Shown here: piece after piece, positions 28,061 through 36,616 of the stretch
Position numbering within the stretch: the stretch's first letter is position 1
How the letters are laid out: the number at the start of each line of letters is the position of its first letter
Assembly (NCBI GenBank): GCA_037445555.1
Contig: JBBIKG010000009.1
Span: 1 to 64,000, forward strand
From: JAAYJT01 sp037445555
Lineage (GTDB): Bacteria; Bacteroidota; Bacteroidia; Bacteroidales; JAAYJT01
DNA: 64,000 nt
Reading direction: 5' to 3'
Notes under the pieces: model-generated
Seen by the model: the letters and a program-made list of their open reading frames with translations, nothing else
What the model was told of the DNA's origin: nothing
Databases searched by the model: none
Translations under genes and position numbers: made by a program

Positions 28061-28768
28061 ATGAAAAAACTGATTACCAAGGTAATGCTCATTATGTCTG
28101 CCATGCTGCTGGCCTCGTGCGAGAATGTGCTGGTTGGAAGCGGAAATATCGTCAAAAAGACATTCGATGTTGGTTCGTTCAGCGCCATTAAAGTCAGCGG
28201 CGTATTCAAGGTGGTTCTTACCCAGGGGGCTTCGGAGCAGGTGGTGATTGAAGCCGACGATAACCTGATGCGCCTCGTGAATGTGGATGTGAGAGGCGGA
28301 ACACTGGAGATTGGCACCTCAAATTATACCTTCAGCAACCCTACGCTCCGCGCCTTCATCACAATACGCACCCTGGAACAGATGACCATCAACGGAGCGG
28401 CAACTGTTAAGTGTGAAAACGTGTTGAAATTGGATAACCTTTCCATCAATAGCAACGGAGCTTCAAAAATCGATCTGGAGGTGTCATGCAGGCATCTTGC
28501 CGTTGAGGTGGATGGTGCTGCCATGCTCGACGTGGAAGGCGAAGCTGATAGGATAGACGTTGAGATATCGGGAGCCGGCAAACTGAGTGCCCGCGACTGT
28601 AAAACCCAGACCGCTTCCTTGCGGATCAGCGGAGCAGGCATGGCCACTGTAAATGTAGAGGACGAGCTGAAAGTAAAAATTACCGGTGCAGGCAGTGTTA
28701 AATATTACGGCGATCCCAGGCTGTATACGGATGTCTCGGTCGCGGCCTCAATCAGGAAAATGGACTAA
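28061..28768 (+). CDS. Head GIN (DUF2807) domain lipoprotein
   Basis: 235 aa from the ATG at 28061. A lipoprotein signal ends in LLASC (Cys near 17). The rest is a right-handed beta-helix-like GIN domain with short repeats rich in G/N/A (INGAATVKCENV, SNGASKIDLEV, DGAAMLDVEG, SGAGKLSARD, SGAGMATVNV, TGAGSVKYYG). These proteins are abundant in Bacteroidota and presumed surface or periplasmic adhesins or scaffold proteins; no enzymatic residues are evident. The stop lies 14 bp from the convergent ligA stop. Confidence 0.9.
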   Translation: MKKLITKVMLIMSAMLLASCENVLVGSGNIVKKTFDVGSFSAIKVSGVFKVVLTQGASEQVVIEADDNLMRLVNVDVRGGTLEIGTSNYTFSNPTLRAFITIRTLEQMTINGAATVKCENVLKLDNLSINSNGASKIDLEVSCRHLAVEVDGAAMLDVEGEADRIDVEISGAGKLSARDCKTQTASLRISGAGMATVNVEDELKVKITGAGSVKYYGDPRLYTDVSVAASIRKMD

Positions 28769-28782
28769 TTCGTTATGCAGTT

Positions 28783-30840
28783 TCAGAATAGGGTAGGGTT
28801 AACGCCTATCATTCTGTTAAATTCCTCTTCACCAATGATTTGTACACCAAGCTGGGTGGCTTTCTTTCTTTTTTCAGGTCCCATTTTCTCTCCTGCAAGC
28901 AGATAATCCGTATGTTGGCTCACTGCCGACACGACTTTACCTCCGTTTTCTTCAATGGCTTTCTTGATACCCTCACGCGAGTAGCTTGTAAATACGCCGC
29001 TTACGACAAATGATGTACCGGCCAGTATGCCTCCGGAATGCACTGATTTCACCTCTTCCTTCATAATCAGCCCGTGTCTTCTCAGGCGTCCGACCAGCAT
29101 ACGGTGTTCAGGGTTGGCAAAGTACTCAACCACCGAAGTGGCGATGCGCTCACCTATATCGGGTATAGAGGCCAGAGCGTCGCGATCGGTAGACATCAGC
29201 AAGTCGATGTCAGGGATGGCTTTCGTGATTTTTTTTGCCACGGTTTCGCCTATATACCTGATGCCTAGGGCAAACAGAACCCTGTGGAAAGGAACCGCTT
29301 TTGAAGCCTCAACCGCTTTCAGGATGTTATCAGCGGTTTTTTCCCGAAACCTTAAAACCTTCGTCTTATCTTCTGTCTGCAGCACTTTCTCAAGACCGAA
29401 CAGATCTTCATATTTCAGCTCATATAAATCGGCCGCATTTCGAATAAGTCCTTTGTCATACAACAGTGAAATCTTCCCTTCTCCAAGGCTTTCAATATTC
29501 ATGGCTTTGCGGCTTATGAAATGCTCGAGTTTTCCTTTGATCTGGGGCGGGCAAACATCAGAATTCGGGCAGTAAAAGATCGCTTCACCTGCATTTCGTG
29601 TCAGTGGAGTGCCACACTCGGGGCAGGTGATGATAAATTCAAGCGGGTCGGAATGTGCAGGCCTTTGCCTCAGGTCGACTGAAATGATTTTGGGAATGAT
29701 TTCACCGCCTTTTTCGATGATGACGGTATCTCCGATCCTCACGTCGAGCTGTGCAATGATATCCGCATTGTGGAGGGAGGCCCGTTTCACTGTAGTGCCT
29801 GCCAGCAATACCGGCTGCAGATTCGCCACCGGCGTTACTGCTCCGGTTCTGCCTACCTGAAAATCGATGGATAGCAGACGTGTGGCAGCTTGTTCAGCAG
29901 AAAATTTATAGGCAATGGCCCAGCGTGGATTCTTTGCCGTGAATCCGAGCAACTGTTGTTGCTCGATGGAGTTTACCTTAACCACAATGCCGTCAATGTC
30001 GAAGGGAAACTCCGAACGGCCTTTGTCCACTTCCCCAATAAAGTCCGTTACCTCGTCCATGGAGCGGCATCGTGCCCTGTAATCACTCACTCTGAAACCC
30101 CAGCTTTTCATCACCTCAAGGTTTTGATAATGGGTAGCGTAAGGCAGTGAGTCGCTTAAAAGATAATATAGGAAGCAGTGCAGGCCGCGTCTGGCCATTT
30201 CGGCAGGATCAAGTAGTTTTAGGCTACCGGCTGCGGCATTGCGTGGATTGGCAAACGGCTCCTCCCCCTCGTCGATACGCTGTGCATTTAATTTTTGAAA
30301 CTGATGACGGGTTAGATACACCTCTCCCCGGACTTCAAATTCGGCAGGGCACTGCCTTCCACGAATCATCAGGGGTATGCTACGGATAGTGCGCATGTTG
30401 GCGGTAACATCGTCGCCACGGGTGCCATCGCCCCGTGTGGAGGCCCGAACCAGTACCCCGTTGCGATAGGTGAGTCCGATAGCTACTCCGTCGAATTTCA
30501 ATTCACACACATATTCCACTTCATTACCCGTCGCTTTGCGCACACGCTGGTCGAAATCGCGCAATTCTTCTTCGGTATAGGTATTTGCCAGCGAGAGCAT
30601 AGGATATTTGTGAACCACCTGACCAAACTGCTTGGTGAGGTCGGAGCCAACACGTTGCGACGGCGAGTCGGGCTGTATAAATTCGGGGTAAAGTTTTTCG
30701 AGATTTTCGAGTTGTCTCAGCAATGTGTCAAATTCCTGGTCCGAGATAACAGGTGCACTGAGAACATAGTAGCGATGATTATGTTCGTTGATCAGGCGGG
30801 TAAGCCCGATGATCTGCTGCAGTGGGTTATCTGCGTTCAT
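28783..30840 (-). CDS. ligA: NAD-dependent DNA ligase
   Basis: 685 aa, full length. Domain order: Ia/adenylation with the active-site Lys in ELKFDGVA near 114, OB fold, four-Cys zinc finger (CPECG ... CPNSDVCP, about 410-435), helix-hairpin-helix region (IPDIGERIATSVVEYF) and C-terminal BRCT (about 600-680). It seals nicks in replication and repair. It lies 23 bp downstream of an HD-domain gene and is probably co-transcribed. Confidence 0.97.
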   Translation of the reverse strand: MNADNPLQQIIGLTRLINEHNHRYYVLSAPVISDQEFDTLLRQLENLEKLYPEFIQPDSPSQRVGSDLTKQFGQVVHKYPMLSLANTYTEEELRDFDQRVRKATGNEVEYVCELKFDGVAIGLTYRNGVLVRASTRGDGTRGDDVTANMRTIRSIPLMIRGRQCPAEFEVRGEVYLTRHQFQKLNAQRIDEGEEPFANPRNAAAGSLKLLDPAEMARRGLHCFLYYLLSDSLPYATHYQNLEVMKSWGFRVSDYRARCRSMDEVTDFIGEVDKGRSEFPFDIDGIVVKVNSIEQQQLLGFTAKNPRWAIAYKFSAEQAATRLLSIDFQVGRTGAVTPVANLQPVLLAGTTVKRASLHNADIIAQLDVRIGDTVIIEKGGEIIPKIISVDLRQRPAHSDPLEFIITCPECGTPLTRNAGEAIFYCPNSDVCPPQIKGKLEHFISRKAMNIESLGEGKISLLYDKGLIRNAADLYELKYEDLFGLEKVLQTEDKTKVLRFREKTADNILKAVEASKAVPFHRVLFALGIRYIGETVAKKITKAIPDIDLLMSTDRDALASIPDIGERIATSVVEYFANPEHRMLVGRLRRHGLIMKEEVKSVHSGGILAGTSFVVSGVFTSYSREGIKKAIEENGGKVVSAVSQHTDYLLAGEKMGPEKRKKATQLGVQIIGEEEFNRMIGVNPTLF

Positions 30841-30863
30841 GGCTGTTAGTATTTAGGAAGATT

Positions 30864-31451
30864 CTAGGAGCAGGCAGCTAACAGCTTCTCGACCTGCATC
30901 AAGTTTTGCCGCTTTACTTCGTTACGAAGCTTCTGGGCCGAAAGGGTAAAATACTCATGCCTCCGTAGAAAATCATATTGAATATTATACCATTCGGTCA
31001 AATCGGTTATGTGGCCTTTATAGCCCCATTCGCAGCGCAGTTTGTCAGCAATCGTAAAAAAATCGGTCCTGCCCAGATAGTCCATATCTGCATCGCACAG
31101 TACCTTTCCTATCAGACCGCAGGCTTTTTGCGGCAGTTCGGTGCAACGTATCATCCGGCAAATTTTTTCAATTTGTTCATCATTGTACCCAAAGCCGGGT
31201 AACACTTCCCTGACTATCACAATGGATGCCTGTTCATGGTTTTCATACGCAACTAGCATTCCTGAGTCGTGATAGAGGGCTGCTGTCTCAGCCAGAATGC
31301 AATCGTCGGGTTCCACACCTTCGAGTGCAAGCAGCCTGACACAGGCACTGTGCACATCAAGGGTATGATCCACACTGTGATAGAGCAAACGCGGGTCGAG
31401 ATCATTTTTCAGCTTCCGGATAATGTATTCTTTTGCTTTTTCCAGGTCCAT
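30864..31451 (-). CDS. HD-domain phosphohydrolase
   Basis: 195 aa. The HD superfamily ligands are visible: H in YHSVDHTLDV near 25-31, HD in TAALYHDSGM near 61-62, and D in VLCDADMDYLG near 130. Members hydrolyse nucleotides or cyclic dinucleotides, or have unknown substrates; nothing here decides. It is upstream of ligA with a 23-bp gap. Confidence 0.85.
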   Translation of the reverse strand: MDLEKAKEYIIRKLKNDLDPRLLYHSVDHTLDVHSACVRLLALEGVEPDDCILAETAALYHDSGMLVAYENHEQASIVIVREVLPGFGYNDEQIEKICRMIRCTELPQKACGLIGKVLCDADMDYLGRTDFFTIADKLRCEWGYKGHITDLTEWYNIQYDFLRRHEYFTLSAQKLRNEVKRQNLMQVEKLLAACS

Positions 31452-31529
31452 GAGTGGTGCAAATGTTTCGTAAAATTAAGGTTTTATAGCATACATTGCG
31501 ACATCGTGGCGACACAGGATTTACGGTTG

Positions 31530-31559
31530 AAAAGAACAATGCCTGCTGTAGGGCAGGCA
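31530..31559 (-). terminator. Hairpin after universal stress protein gene
   Basis: TGCCTGC/GCAGGCA around a 6-nt loop lies 50 bp beyond the stop; the tail TTGTTCTTTTC is a broken T-tract. Confidence 0.5.
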
Positions 31560-31608
31560 CTGAACCGGAGAGGCAGAAATATTTAATGCCGGCGAAATCA
31601 ATATAGCA

Positions 31609-32448
31609 TCAGAGCCCAAGAATCTCGTAGTTGAACTTACGGGGATTGATGCACATGACAGGGATTTGTGATGAGTTGAAGATGATTTCTTCATCGTAGC
31701 TGCCCAGCAGGAATGAGGTAAACCCTTTGTCGGGGTTGGTCATGATCATGATCAGGTCGGCGTTGGTTGATGTGGCTTCATCGATAACAATTTTGGAGAA
31801 ATTGCCTTTTGGGGCACTCTTGAGGCTGTGGGCCACTCCGTTCTTTTCAAAGTAGGCGGCGATGGTTCTGGCGGTAGATTTAACTACTTCAGGCGCATCA
31901 TGTTCGAGCAAAACATGAATTGTTGATCCAAACTGCTTGGCAAGAAAGACCGCCCAGGTTGTTTTTTCCCATGGCCCTGCTTCGCTTGTGATGGGAAGCA
32001 CCACATTTTTATAACCCCTGTCGAAGGTCCGTTTGTGAACCACAATCACCGGGCAGGGTGAGGCAACGATTACCTTGAGTGCGAAACTACCGGTAAGATG
32101 CTGGATGCCAACCTTCCCATGTGTTCCTAGAAACATCAGGGTTGCACCCAGGTCGCGAGCCACTTCTGGGATGACATCGAAAATATTGCCTTCAACAGCC
32201 TTGGTTTCCACAATGACTGAAAATTGGGCTTTCAATTCATCAGCTAACGCACCAAGTTTATTATTGATGGCTGCTTGCTCGAGGTTCTCTTCTTTCAGGT
32301 ATGCTTTGGTTTCTTTGGTAATGACATGCAGCAAAACAAGGTTAAATCCCAGCGACCTAGCAGCAGCGGCAGCCTGGTTAGCTGCATTGGCGCATACTTC
32401 AGAAAAATCGGTTGGCACAAGGATGATGTTTTTCATTTTAGAATCCAT
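31609..32448 (-). CDS. Universal stress protein with two UspA domains
   Basis: 279 aa from the ATG at 32448; four codons further an ATG at 32436 (MKNIILVPTDFSE) is an equally good start. The longer frame reaches through the promoter and is rejected. Domain one covers about 5-145 with an ATP-type GTHGKVGIQHLTGSFALKV loop; domain two covers 150-275 and is more divergent (NPDKGFTSFLLGSYDEEII). It probably binds nucleotide and acts in starvation or stress survival in the cytoplasm. Confidence 0.9.
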   Translation of the reverse strand: MDSKMKNIILVPTDFSEVCANAANQAAAAARSLGFNLVLLHVITKETKAYLKEENLEQAAINNKLGALADELKAQFSVIVETKAVEGNIFDVIPEVARDLGATLMFLGTHGKVGIQHLTGSFALKVIVASPCPVIVVHKRTFDRGYKNVVLPITSEAGPWEKTTWAVFLAKQFGSTIHVLLEHDAPEVVKSTARTIAAYFEKNGVAHSLKSAPKGNFSKIVIDEATSTNADLIMIMTNPDKGFTSFLLGSYDEEIIFNSSQIPVMCINPRKFNYEILGL

Positions 32449-32503
32449 AGTGTAAAGATTTTGGTGTGATATGTCTTTATTTGCTTTATTATCAGCAGAC
32501 CTA

Positions 32504-32534
32504 CAAAAATACAATAAAACTGATGTGGGAGCAA
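32504..32534 (-). promoter_or_regulatory. Promoter of universal stress protein gene (TTG-N20-TATTTTTG)
   Basis: Minus-strand TTG (32532-32534) and TATTTTTG (32504-32511) with a 20-bp spacer. Confidence 0.75.
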
Positions 32535-32582
32535 GAAGTTCAATAAAATAACGACGGTTTATCACCACTGTTCGATTTGCCT

Positions 32583-32590
32583 TACTTTTG
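32583..32590 (+). promoter_or_regulatory. -7 box (TACTTTTG) of alpha/beta hydrolase gene
   Basis: TACTTTTG matches TAnnTTTG, 90 bp before the ATG at 32681. No TTG at the expected -33 distance. Confidence 0.45.
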
Positions 32591-32680
32591 CCGAAGTTGT
32601 TAAATCTGTTATGGGAAGGGAAACTTATTAACTCACCCGGATACTTATTCCTATTTCACAAAAATTAAAATCATGGATGT

Positions 32681-33637
32681 ATGTTAAAAAAACGGTCATT
32701 TATACTGGGGAAGGCGTTCTTACTGTCTGCTTCGCTTTTTGGGCAGATCGATGACAAACAGTTGAACTCGGCAGAGATCACTACCGATGTTGCTGCAGGC
32801 AAACTCTATGGGACACTACTGCTCCCTGAGGCTGCCCCCCCGTATGCCCTGGCGATTTTTATTTCAGGTTCGGGTCCTACCGATCGTGACGGCAACCAAC
32901 CCGGCATGAAAAACAACAGCCTGCGTATGTTAGCCGAACAGCTAGCCCGGCAGGGTATTGCTTCGCTGAGGTACGATAAACGAATGATTGGTCAGAGTAA
33001 GGTATCGATGACCGAAAGCGAGATACGCTTCGACCATTACATTGACGATGTCTGCCAATGGGTGGAGATGATGAGAAAAGATGTGCGTTTTTCGAAAGTG
33101 TATATCGTTGGCCACAGCGAAGGCTCTCTGCTTGGGATGATTGCGGCGCAGCGTACCCACACGGATGGGTTTATATCGCTTGCCGGTGTGGGGTACCCGG
33201 CCGATCAGATTATTCTGGAACAAACCAGAGAGCTGCCTGCTCCGATTTACAGCGAGGTCAAATCAACCCTCGACAGCTTAAAGACAGGAAAAACCGTGGC
33301 AAACACAAATCCTGGTCTGGCAGCCCTATTCAGACCTTCGGTGCAACCCTACCTGATTAGCTGGATTAAATACAATCCTTCACTGGAAATCAGCAAGCTG
33401 CATATACCAGTGCTCATTGTACAGGGTACCACCGATATTCAAGTAGGAGTGGACAACGCCCGCAGACTTAAAGAATACTGCCCTGGTGCCGAATTATTTA
33501 TAGTAGAGGACATGAATCATTTGCTGAAAACCGCTGAAGCCGACAGGACAAAAAACATTGCCACCTACTTCAATCCCGACTTGCCTCTGGCGCCCGGTGT
33601 GGCGGCCTACATTGCCGGGTTCATTCAAATGCACTAA
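32681..33637 (+). CDS. Secreted alpha/beta hydrolase
   Basis: 318 aa. A signal peptide covers about 1-21 (SLFGQ). The serine-hydrolase nucleophile is in VGHSEGSLLG near 147, with the oxyanion region FISGSGPTDRDGN near 62; the acid is likely the Asp of GTTDIQVG and the His in DMNHLLK near 287. The fold resembles dienelactone-hydrolase or S9-like esterases acting on small esters or peptides in the periplasm. Substrate unknown. A monocistron. Confidence 0.87.
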   Translation: MLKKRSFILGKAFLLSASLFGQIDDKQLNSAEITTDVAAGKLYGTLLLPEAAPPYALAIFISGSGPTDRDGNQPGMKNNSLRMLAEQLARQGIASLRYDKRMIGQSKVSMTESEIRFDHYIDDVCQWVEMMRKDVRFSKVYIVGHSEGSLLGMIAAQRTHTDGFISLAGVGYPADQIILEQTRELPAPIYSEVKSTLDSLKTGKTVANTNPGLAALFRPSVQPYLISWIKYNPSLEISKLHIPVLIVQGTTDIQVGVDNARRLKEYCPGAELFIVEDMNHLLKTAEADRTKNIATYFNPDLPLAPGVAAYIAGFIQMH

Positions 33638-33787
33638 CAAGTTCAGGATTGTTTTTTCTGCCGTTGTCTAGGCACTTGTTTCGGCTGCCTTATATGCACT
33701 CTCAGGAGATCCCCGGCAGCGTGACAGGATTTTATGTAAATTTTAAGTTCGTACTGAAATTCCGGCTTTTCAGGTCGAAAGCCTGTG

Positions 33788-33795
33788 TATATTTG
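33788..33795 (+). promoter_or_regulatory. -7 box (TATATTTG) of purK-purE operon
   Basis: TATATTTG is a perfect TAnnTTTG, 78 bp upstream of the purK ATG. A TTT instead of TTG is found at the -33 position. Confidence 0.5.
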
Positions 33796-33802
33796 TGCTG
33801 TG

Positions 33803-33877
33803 ATGAATATGCTTCATTTGTCAGTATGGCCATTGAACCCGATTGATTACTCGAAACTAAGACAGCCTCCGGTATGA
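33803..33877 (+). CDS. Possible 24-aa leader ORF overlapping purK start
   Basis: An ATG 7 bp after the -7 box opens a 24-codon frame whose TGA overlaps the purK ATG (ATGA). The peptide (MNMLHLSVWPLNPIDYSKLR...) has no known features. It could be a leader coupling purK translation, or chance. Confidence 0.25.
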   Translation: MNMLHLSVWPLNPIDYSKLRQPPV

Positions 33878-35070
33878 AAAACGGTGCGAACCGATTACAG
33901 CAAACCTTTCCCTTGATGGACAAACTCTTTACATCCACATTAAAACTTGGAATCATCGCCGGGGGGCAGCTAGGCAAAATGCTCATTCAGGAGGCCAGCA
34001 AATGGGATATTGCGACCTATGTGCTCGATGAGGATCCGCAATGCCCGGCTGCAAGTATTGCCACAGGGCATGTGAATGGAAGCCTCAGCGATTACCGGGC
34101 CGTGTATGAGTTTGGTAAAATGGTCGATATCCTGACTTATGAAATCGAGAGCATTAATATCGATGCGTTGTTTGCCCTTAAAAAAGAAGGGCTGCACATA
34201 ATGCCCGACCCTTCTATTCTGGAGCTGATACAGGATAAAGGCCTACAAAAGGAGTTTTACGCAGGCCACCAGATACCTACTGCTTCCTTTACCCTTTTCG
34301 AAACCCGCCAGCAAATCATCGAGGCTACTCAGCAGGGCAGGCTGGCATTTCCCTTTGTGCAGAAACTTCGGAAGGGTGGCTACGATGGCCGCGGAGTGTG
34401 TGTGATCAATACGGCCGATGATCTGGACGAACTGCTTAAAGGGCCATCTGTTATTGAGGAGAAGATTGCCATAGACAAAGAAATCGCTGTGATTGCCGCC
34501 CGCAATAATTCTGGCGAAATCAAATGTTTTCCGGTGGTTGAGATGGTGTTTGACGCCAGGGCCAACCTAGTCGAAGAGCTTATCTGCCCCTCGGTAATTA
34601 GCGAACCGCTTGCACGCGAAGCACAACAAGTAGCTGCCAGCCTGATAGGTGCCTTAGGCTTGTGCGGACTCCTGGCGGTAGAGTTTTTTGTTGATATCAA
34701 CGGAAAACTGCTCGTAAACGAGTCGGCTCCGCGCCCGCACAACAGTGGGCACCATACAATCGAAAGCGTCATCACCTCTCAGTTCGAACAACACCTCAGG
34801 GCTATCCTGAATCTGCCTTTAGGCAGCATACACATGAAAATGCCTGCAGTGATGATTAATCTGCTGGGCGAGGAGGGAAATTCAGGTCCTGTGGTCTATC
34901 ACGGACTGGCCGAAGCAATGGCTATCGAGGGAGTTAATGTGCATCTTTACGGAAAAAAAATCACCCGCCCCTTCCGGAAAATGGGGCATGTAACCATAAT
35001 TGCCCCCAATATGCGCGAAGCGCTTGAAAGGGCGGATAGAGTCAAAAACCTAATCAAAGTCAGGTCATGA
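33874..35070 (+). CDS. purK: 5-(carboxyamino)imidazole ribonucleotide synthase
   Basis: 398 aa. ATP-grasp protein that carboxylates AIR to N5-CAIR in purine synthesis. The N-terminal LGIIAGGQLGKMLI, the VQKLRKGGYDGRGVC ATP-binding segment (about 165-180) and NESAPRPHNSGHHTIE near 285 are diagnostic of PurK. An internal ATG at 33916 (Met15) is an alternative start. It overlaps purE by 4 bp (ATGA), the usual PurK-PurE pairing. Confidence 0.96.
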   Translation: MKNGANRLQQTFPLMDKLFTSTLKLGIIAGGQLGKMLIQEASKWDIATYVLDEDPQCPAASIATGHVNGSLSDYRAVYEFGKMVDILTYEIESINIDALFALKKEGLHIMPDPSILELIQDKGLQKEFYAGHQIPTASFTLFETRQQIIEATQQGRLAFPFVQKLRKGGYDGRGVCVINTADDLDELLKGPSVIEEKIAIDKEIAVIAARNNSGEIKCFPVVEMVFDARANLVEELICPSVISEPLAREAQQVAASLIGALGLCGLLAVEFFVDINGKLLVNESAPRPHNSGHHTIESVITSQFEQHLRAILNLPLGSIHMKMPAVMINLLGEEGNSGPVVYHGLAEAMAIEGVNVHLYGKKITRPFRKMGHVTIIAPNMREALERADRVKNLIKVRS

Positions 35071-35558
35071 AAAAACCATTGGTCAGTATCGTGATGGGAT
35101 CGGACTCCGACCTACTGGTGATGCAGCAAGCGGCGGATATGTTAAAGGAATTTGATGTGGATTATGAGATGGATATTGTATCAGCACATCGTACACCCGA
35201 AAAAATGATGCAGTTCGCCTCGATGGCCCACCAGCGTGGCATTCGCGTAATCATTGCCGGAGCGGGAGGCGCCGCACACCTGCCCGGTATGATTGCCTCA
35301 GTGTCGCCGCTGCCTGTGATCGGGGTACCCATCAAGTCATCCAACTCTATCGACGGGTGGGACTCGGTACTTTCCATCCTGCAAATGCCCGGCGGTGTGC
35401 CTGTGGCCACCGTAGCGCTTAACGGCGCCAAAAATGCCGGCATTCTGGCTGTGCAAATTCTTGGATCAGCCGATGAATCGATCCGGAACAAAATCATCGA
35501 TTACAAACACCGACTGCGCGACCAGGTGATGAAGAAGTCGGAAACGATGCAGAAGTAA
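35067..35558 (+). CDS. purE: N5-CAIR mutase
   Basis: 163 aa, class I PurE. It converts N5-CAIR to CAIR. Motifs SIVMGSDSDL at the N-terminus, SAHRTPEKM near 43 with the catalytic His, and IAGAGGAAHLPGMIAS are complete. It is coupled to purK by a 4-bp overlap and convergent with the antiporter gene 10 bp away. Confidence 0.97.
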   Translation: MKKPLVSIVMGSDSDLLVMQQAADMLKEFDVDYEMDIVSAHRTPEKMMQFASMAHQRGIRVIIAGAGGAAHLPGMIASVSPLPVIGVPIKSSNSIDGWDSVLSILQMPGGVPVATVALNGAKNAGILAVQILGSADESIRNKIIDYKHRLRDQVMKKSETMQK

Positions 35559-35568
35559 AGTCAGACCA

Positions 35569-36528
35569 TCACAACTCCCCGCCTACCAGATACCAAAGGT
35601 AACCGCTGTAAGCCAGAAGCAGTAAAAGAGCTTCCCACCGGTCGAGCTTGTGGCGTTTACCGGTAAACATGGCTGCGAAAACGAAAAGTGTCCCTGTCAT
35701 CAGCACGATCAGATCGGTATTAAACGCGGTATTATAGGAAACAGGCCGGATAAAGGTGCTTGCAGAAAGTATCAGAAAAAGGTTGAAGATGTTAGACCCC
35801 ACAATATTACCAATGGCGATATCGGCATTACGCCGGTAGGCCGCCACCACCGAGGTTGCCAGCTCGGGAAGGGAGGTGCCTGCTGCCACAATGGTGAGAC
35901 CGATAATTTTTTCGCTCACACCCAGGGCATGTGCGATATCCACGGCGCTGTCCACTACCAGGCGGCCTCCGCCTATCAGTGCCAGCAACCCTGCGATGAT
36001 CAGGACCAGAATTTTCAGCCTGCTGTACCGCACGCGAAAATCTCCTTTGATATGTACGTCGGTCTTGAGTTGTTTATATACATAAAAAAGAAAAGCAGTG
36101 AAGAACACCAAGAGTAAAAGACCATCCAGTCGTGAAATCACCTTGTTCTGAGCCCCTGTAAAAAACTCATTTCCAAGCAAGAACACCAGTCCGGCCGCCA
36201 CAAACGACAGAGGTACTTCTCGCCATACCGTTCTGGAGTGAACCTTGAGCGGAATGACCAACCCCGACAGGCCAAGGATGATGAACAGGTTGAAATTATT
36301 GCTTCCGATCACATTGCCCAATGCAACATCGGCAAACCCATCGTGGGCCGCAATGATATTTACCACCAGCTCGGGAGCCGAGGTGCCAAAAGCAACGATG
36401 GTGAGCCCTACAGCAAGATCACTGACCTTATATTTTTTCGCCAGCGCCGAGGCTCCCGAAACCAGCCAATCGGCACCTTTGACCAGCAATATCAGGCCAA
36501 CTGCAAGCAAACCCAATTCTGTTATCAT
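35569..36528 (-). CDS. Calcium/sodium antiporter (CaCA family)
   Basis: 319 aa from the ATG at 36528; the frame extends two codons to a TTG. Ten membrane helices contain the two inverted alpha repeats that define the CaCA family: GTSAPELVVNI ... GNVIGSNNFN and GTSLPELATSVVA ... GNIVGSNIFN. The acidic Glu in each repeat binds the cation. It should exchange Ca2+ (or another cation) for Na+ or H+ across the inner membrane. Confidence 0.93.
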   Translation of the reverse strand: MITELGLLAVGLILLVKGADWLVSGASALAKKYKVSDLAVGLTIVAFGTSAPELVVNIIAAHDGFADVALGNVIGSNNFNLFIILGLSGLVIPLKVHSRTVWREVPLSFVAAGLVFLLGNEFFTGAQNKVISRLDGLLLLVFFTAFLFYVYKQLKTDVHIKGDFRVRYSRLKILVLIIAGLLALIGGGRLVVDSAVDIAHALGVSEKIIGLTIVAAGTSLPELATSVVAAYRRNADIAIGNIVGSNIFNLFLILSASTFIRPVSYNTAFNTDLIVLMTGTLFVFAAMFTGKRHKLDRWEALLLLLAYSGYLWYLVGGEL

Positions 36529-36616
36529 ATGCAAATATTATTAGGGTCATAAAAACCTGACCTTACCGGTTTCAGCCAGGCCTGTTTTTAGGTGTCTTAC
36601 ATTGTCTTTCAGCGAA

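Noticed and set aside
33019..33034. GAGATACGCTTC shared between this coding stretch and the 2662-2676 repeat arm
   Set aside because: It lies in a conserved frame of the hydrolase gene (ESEIRFD); a 12-bp match in 64 kb is likely chance.
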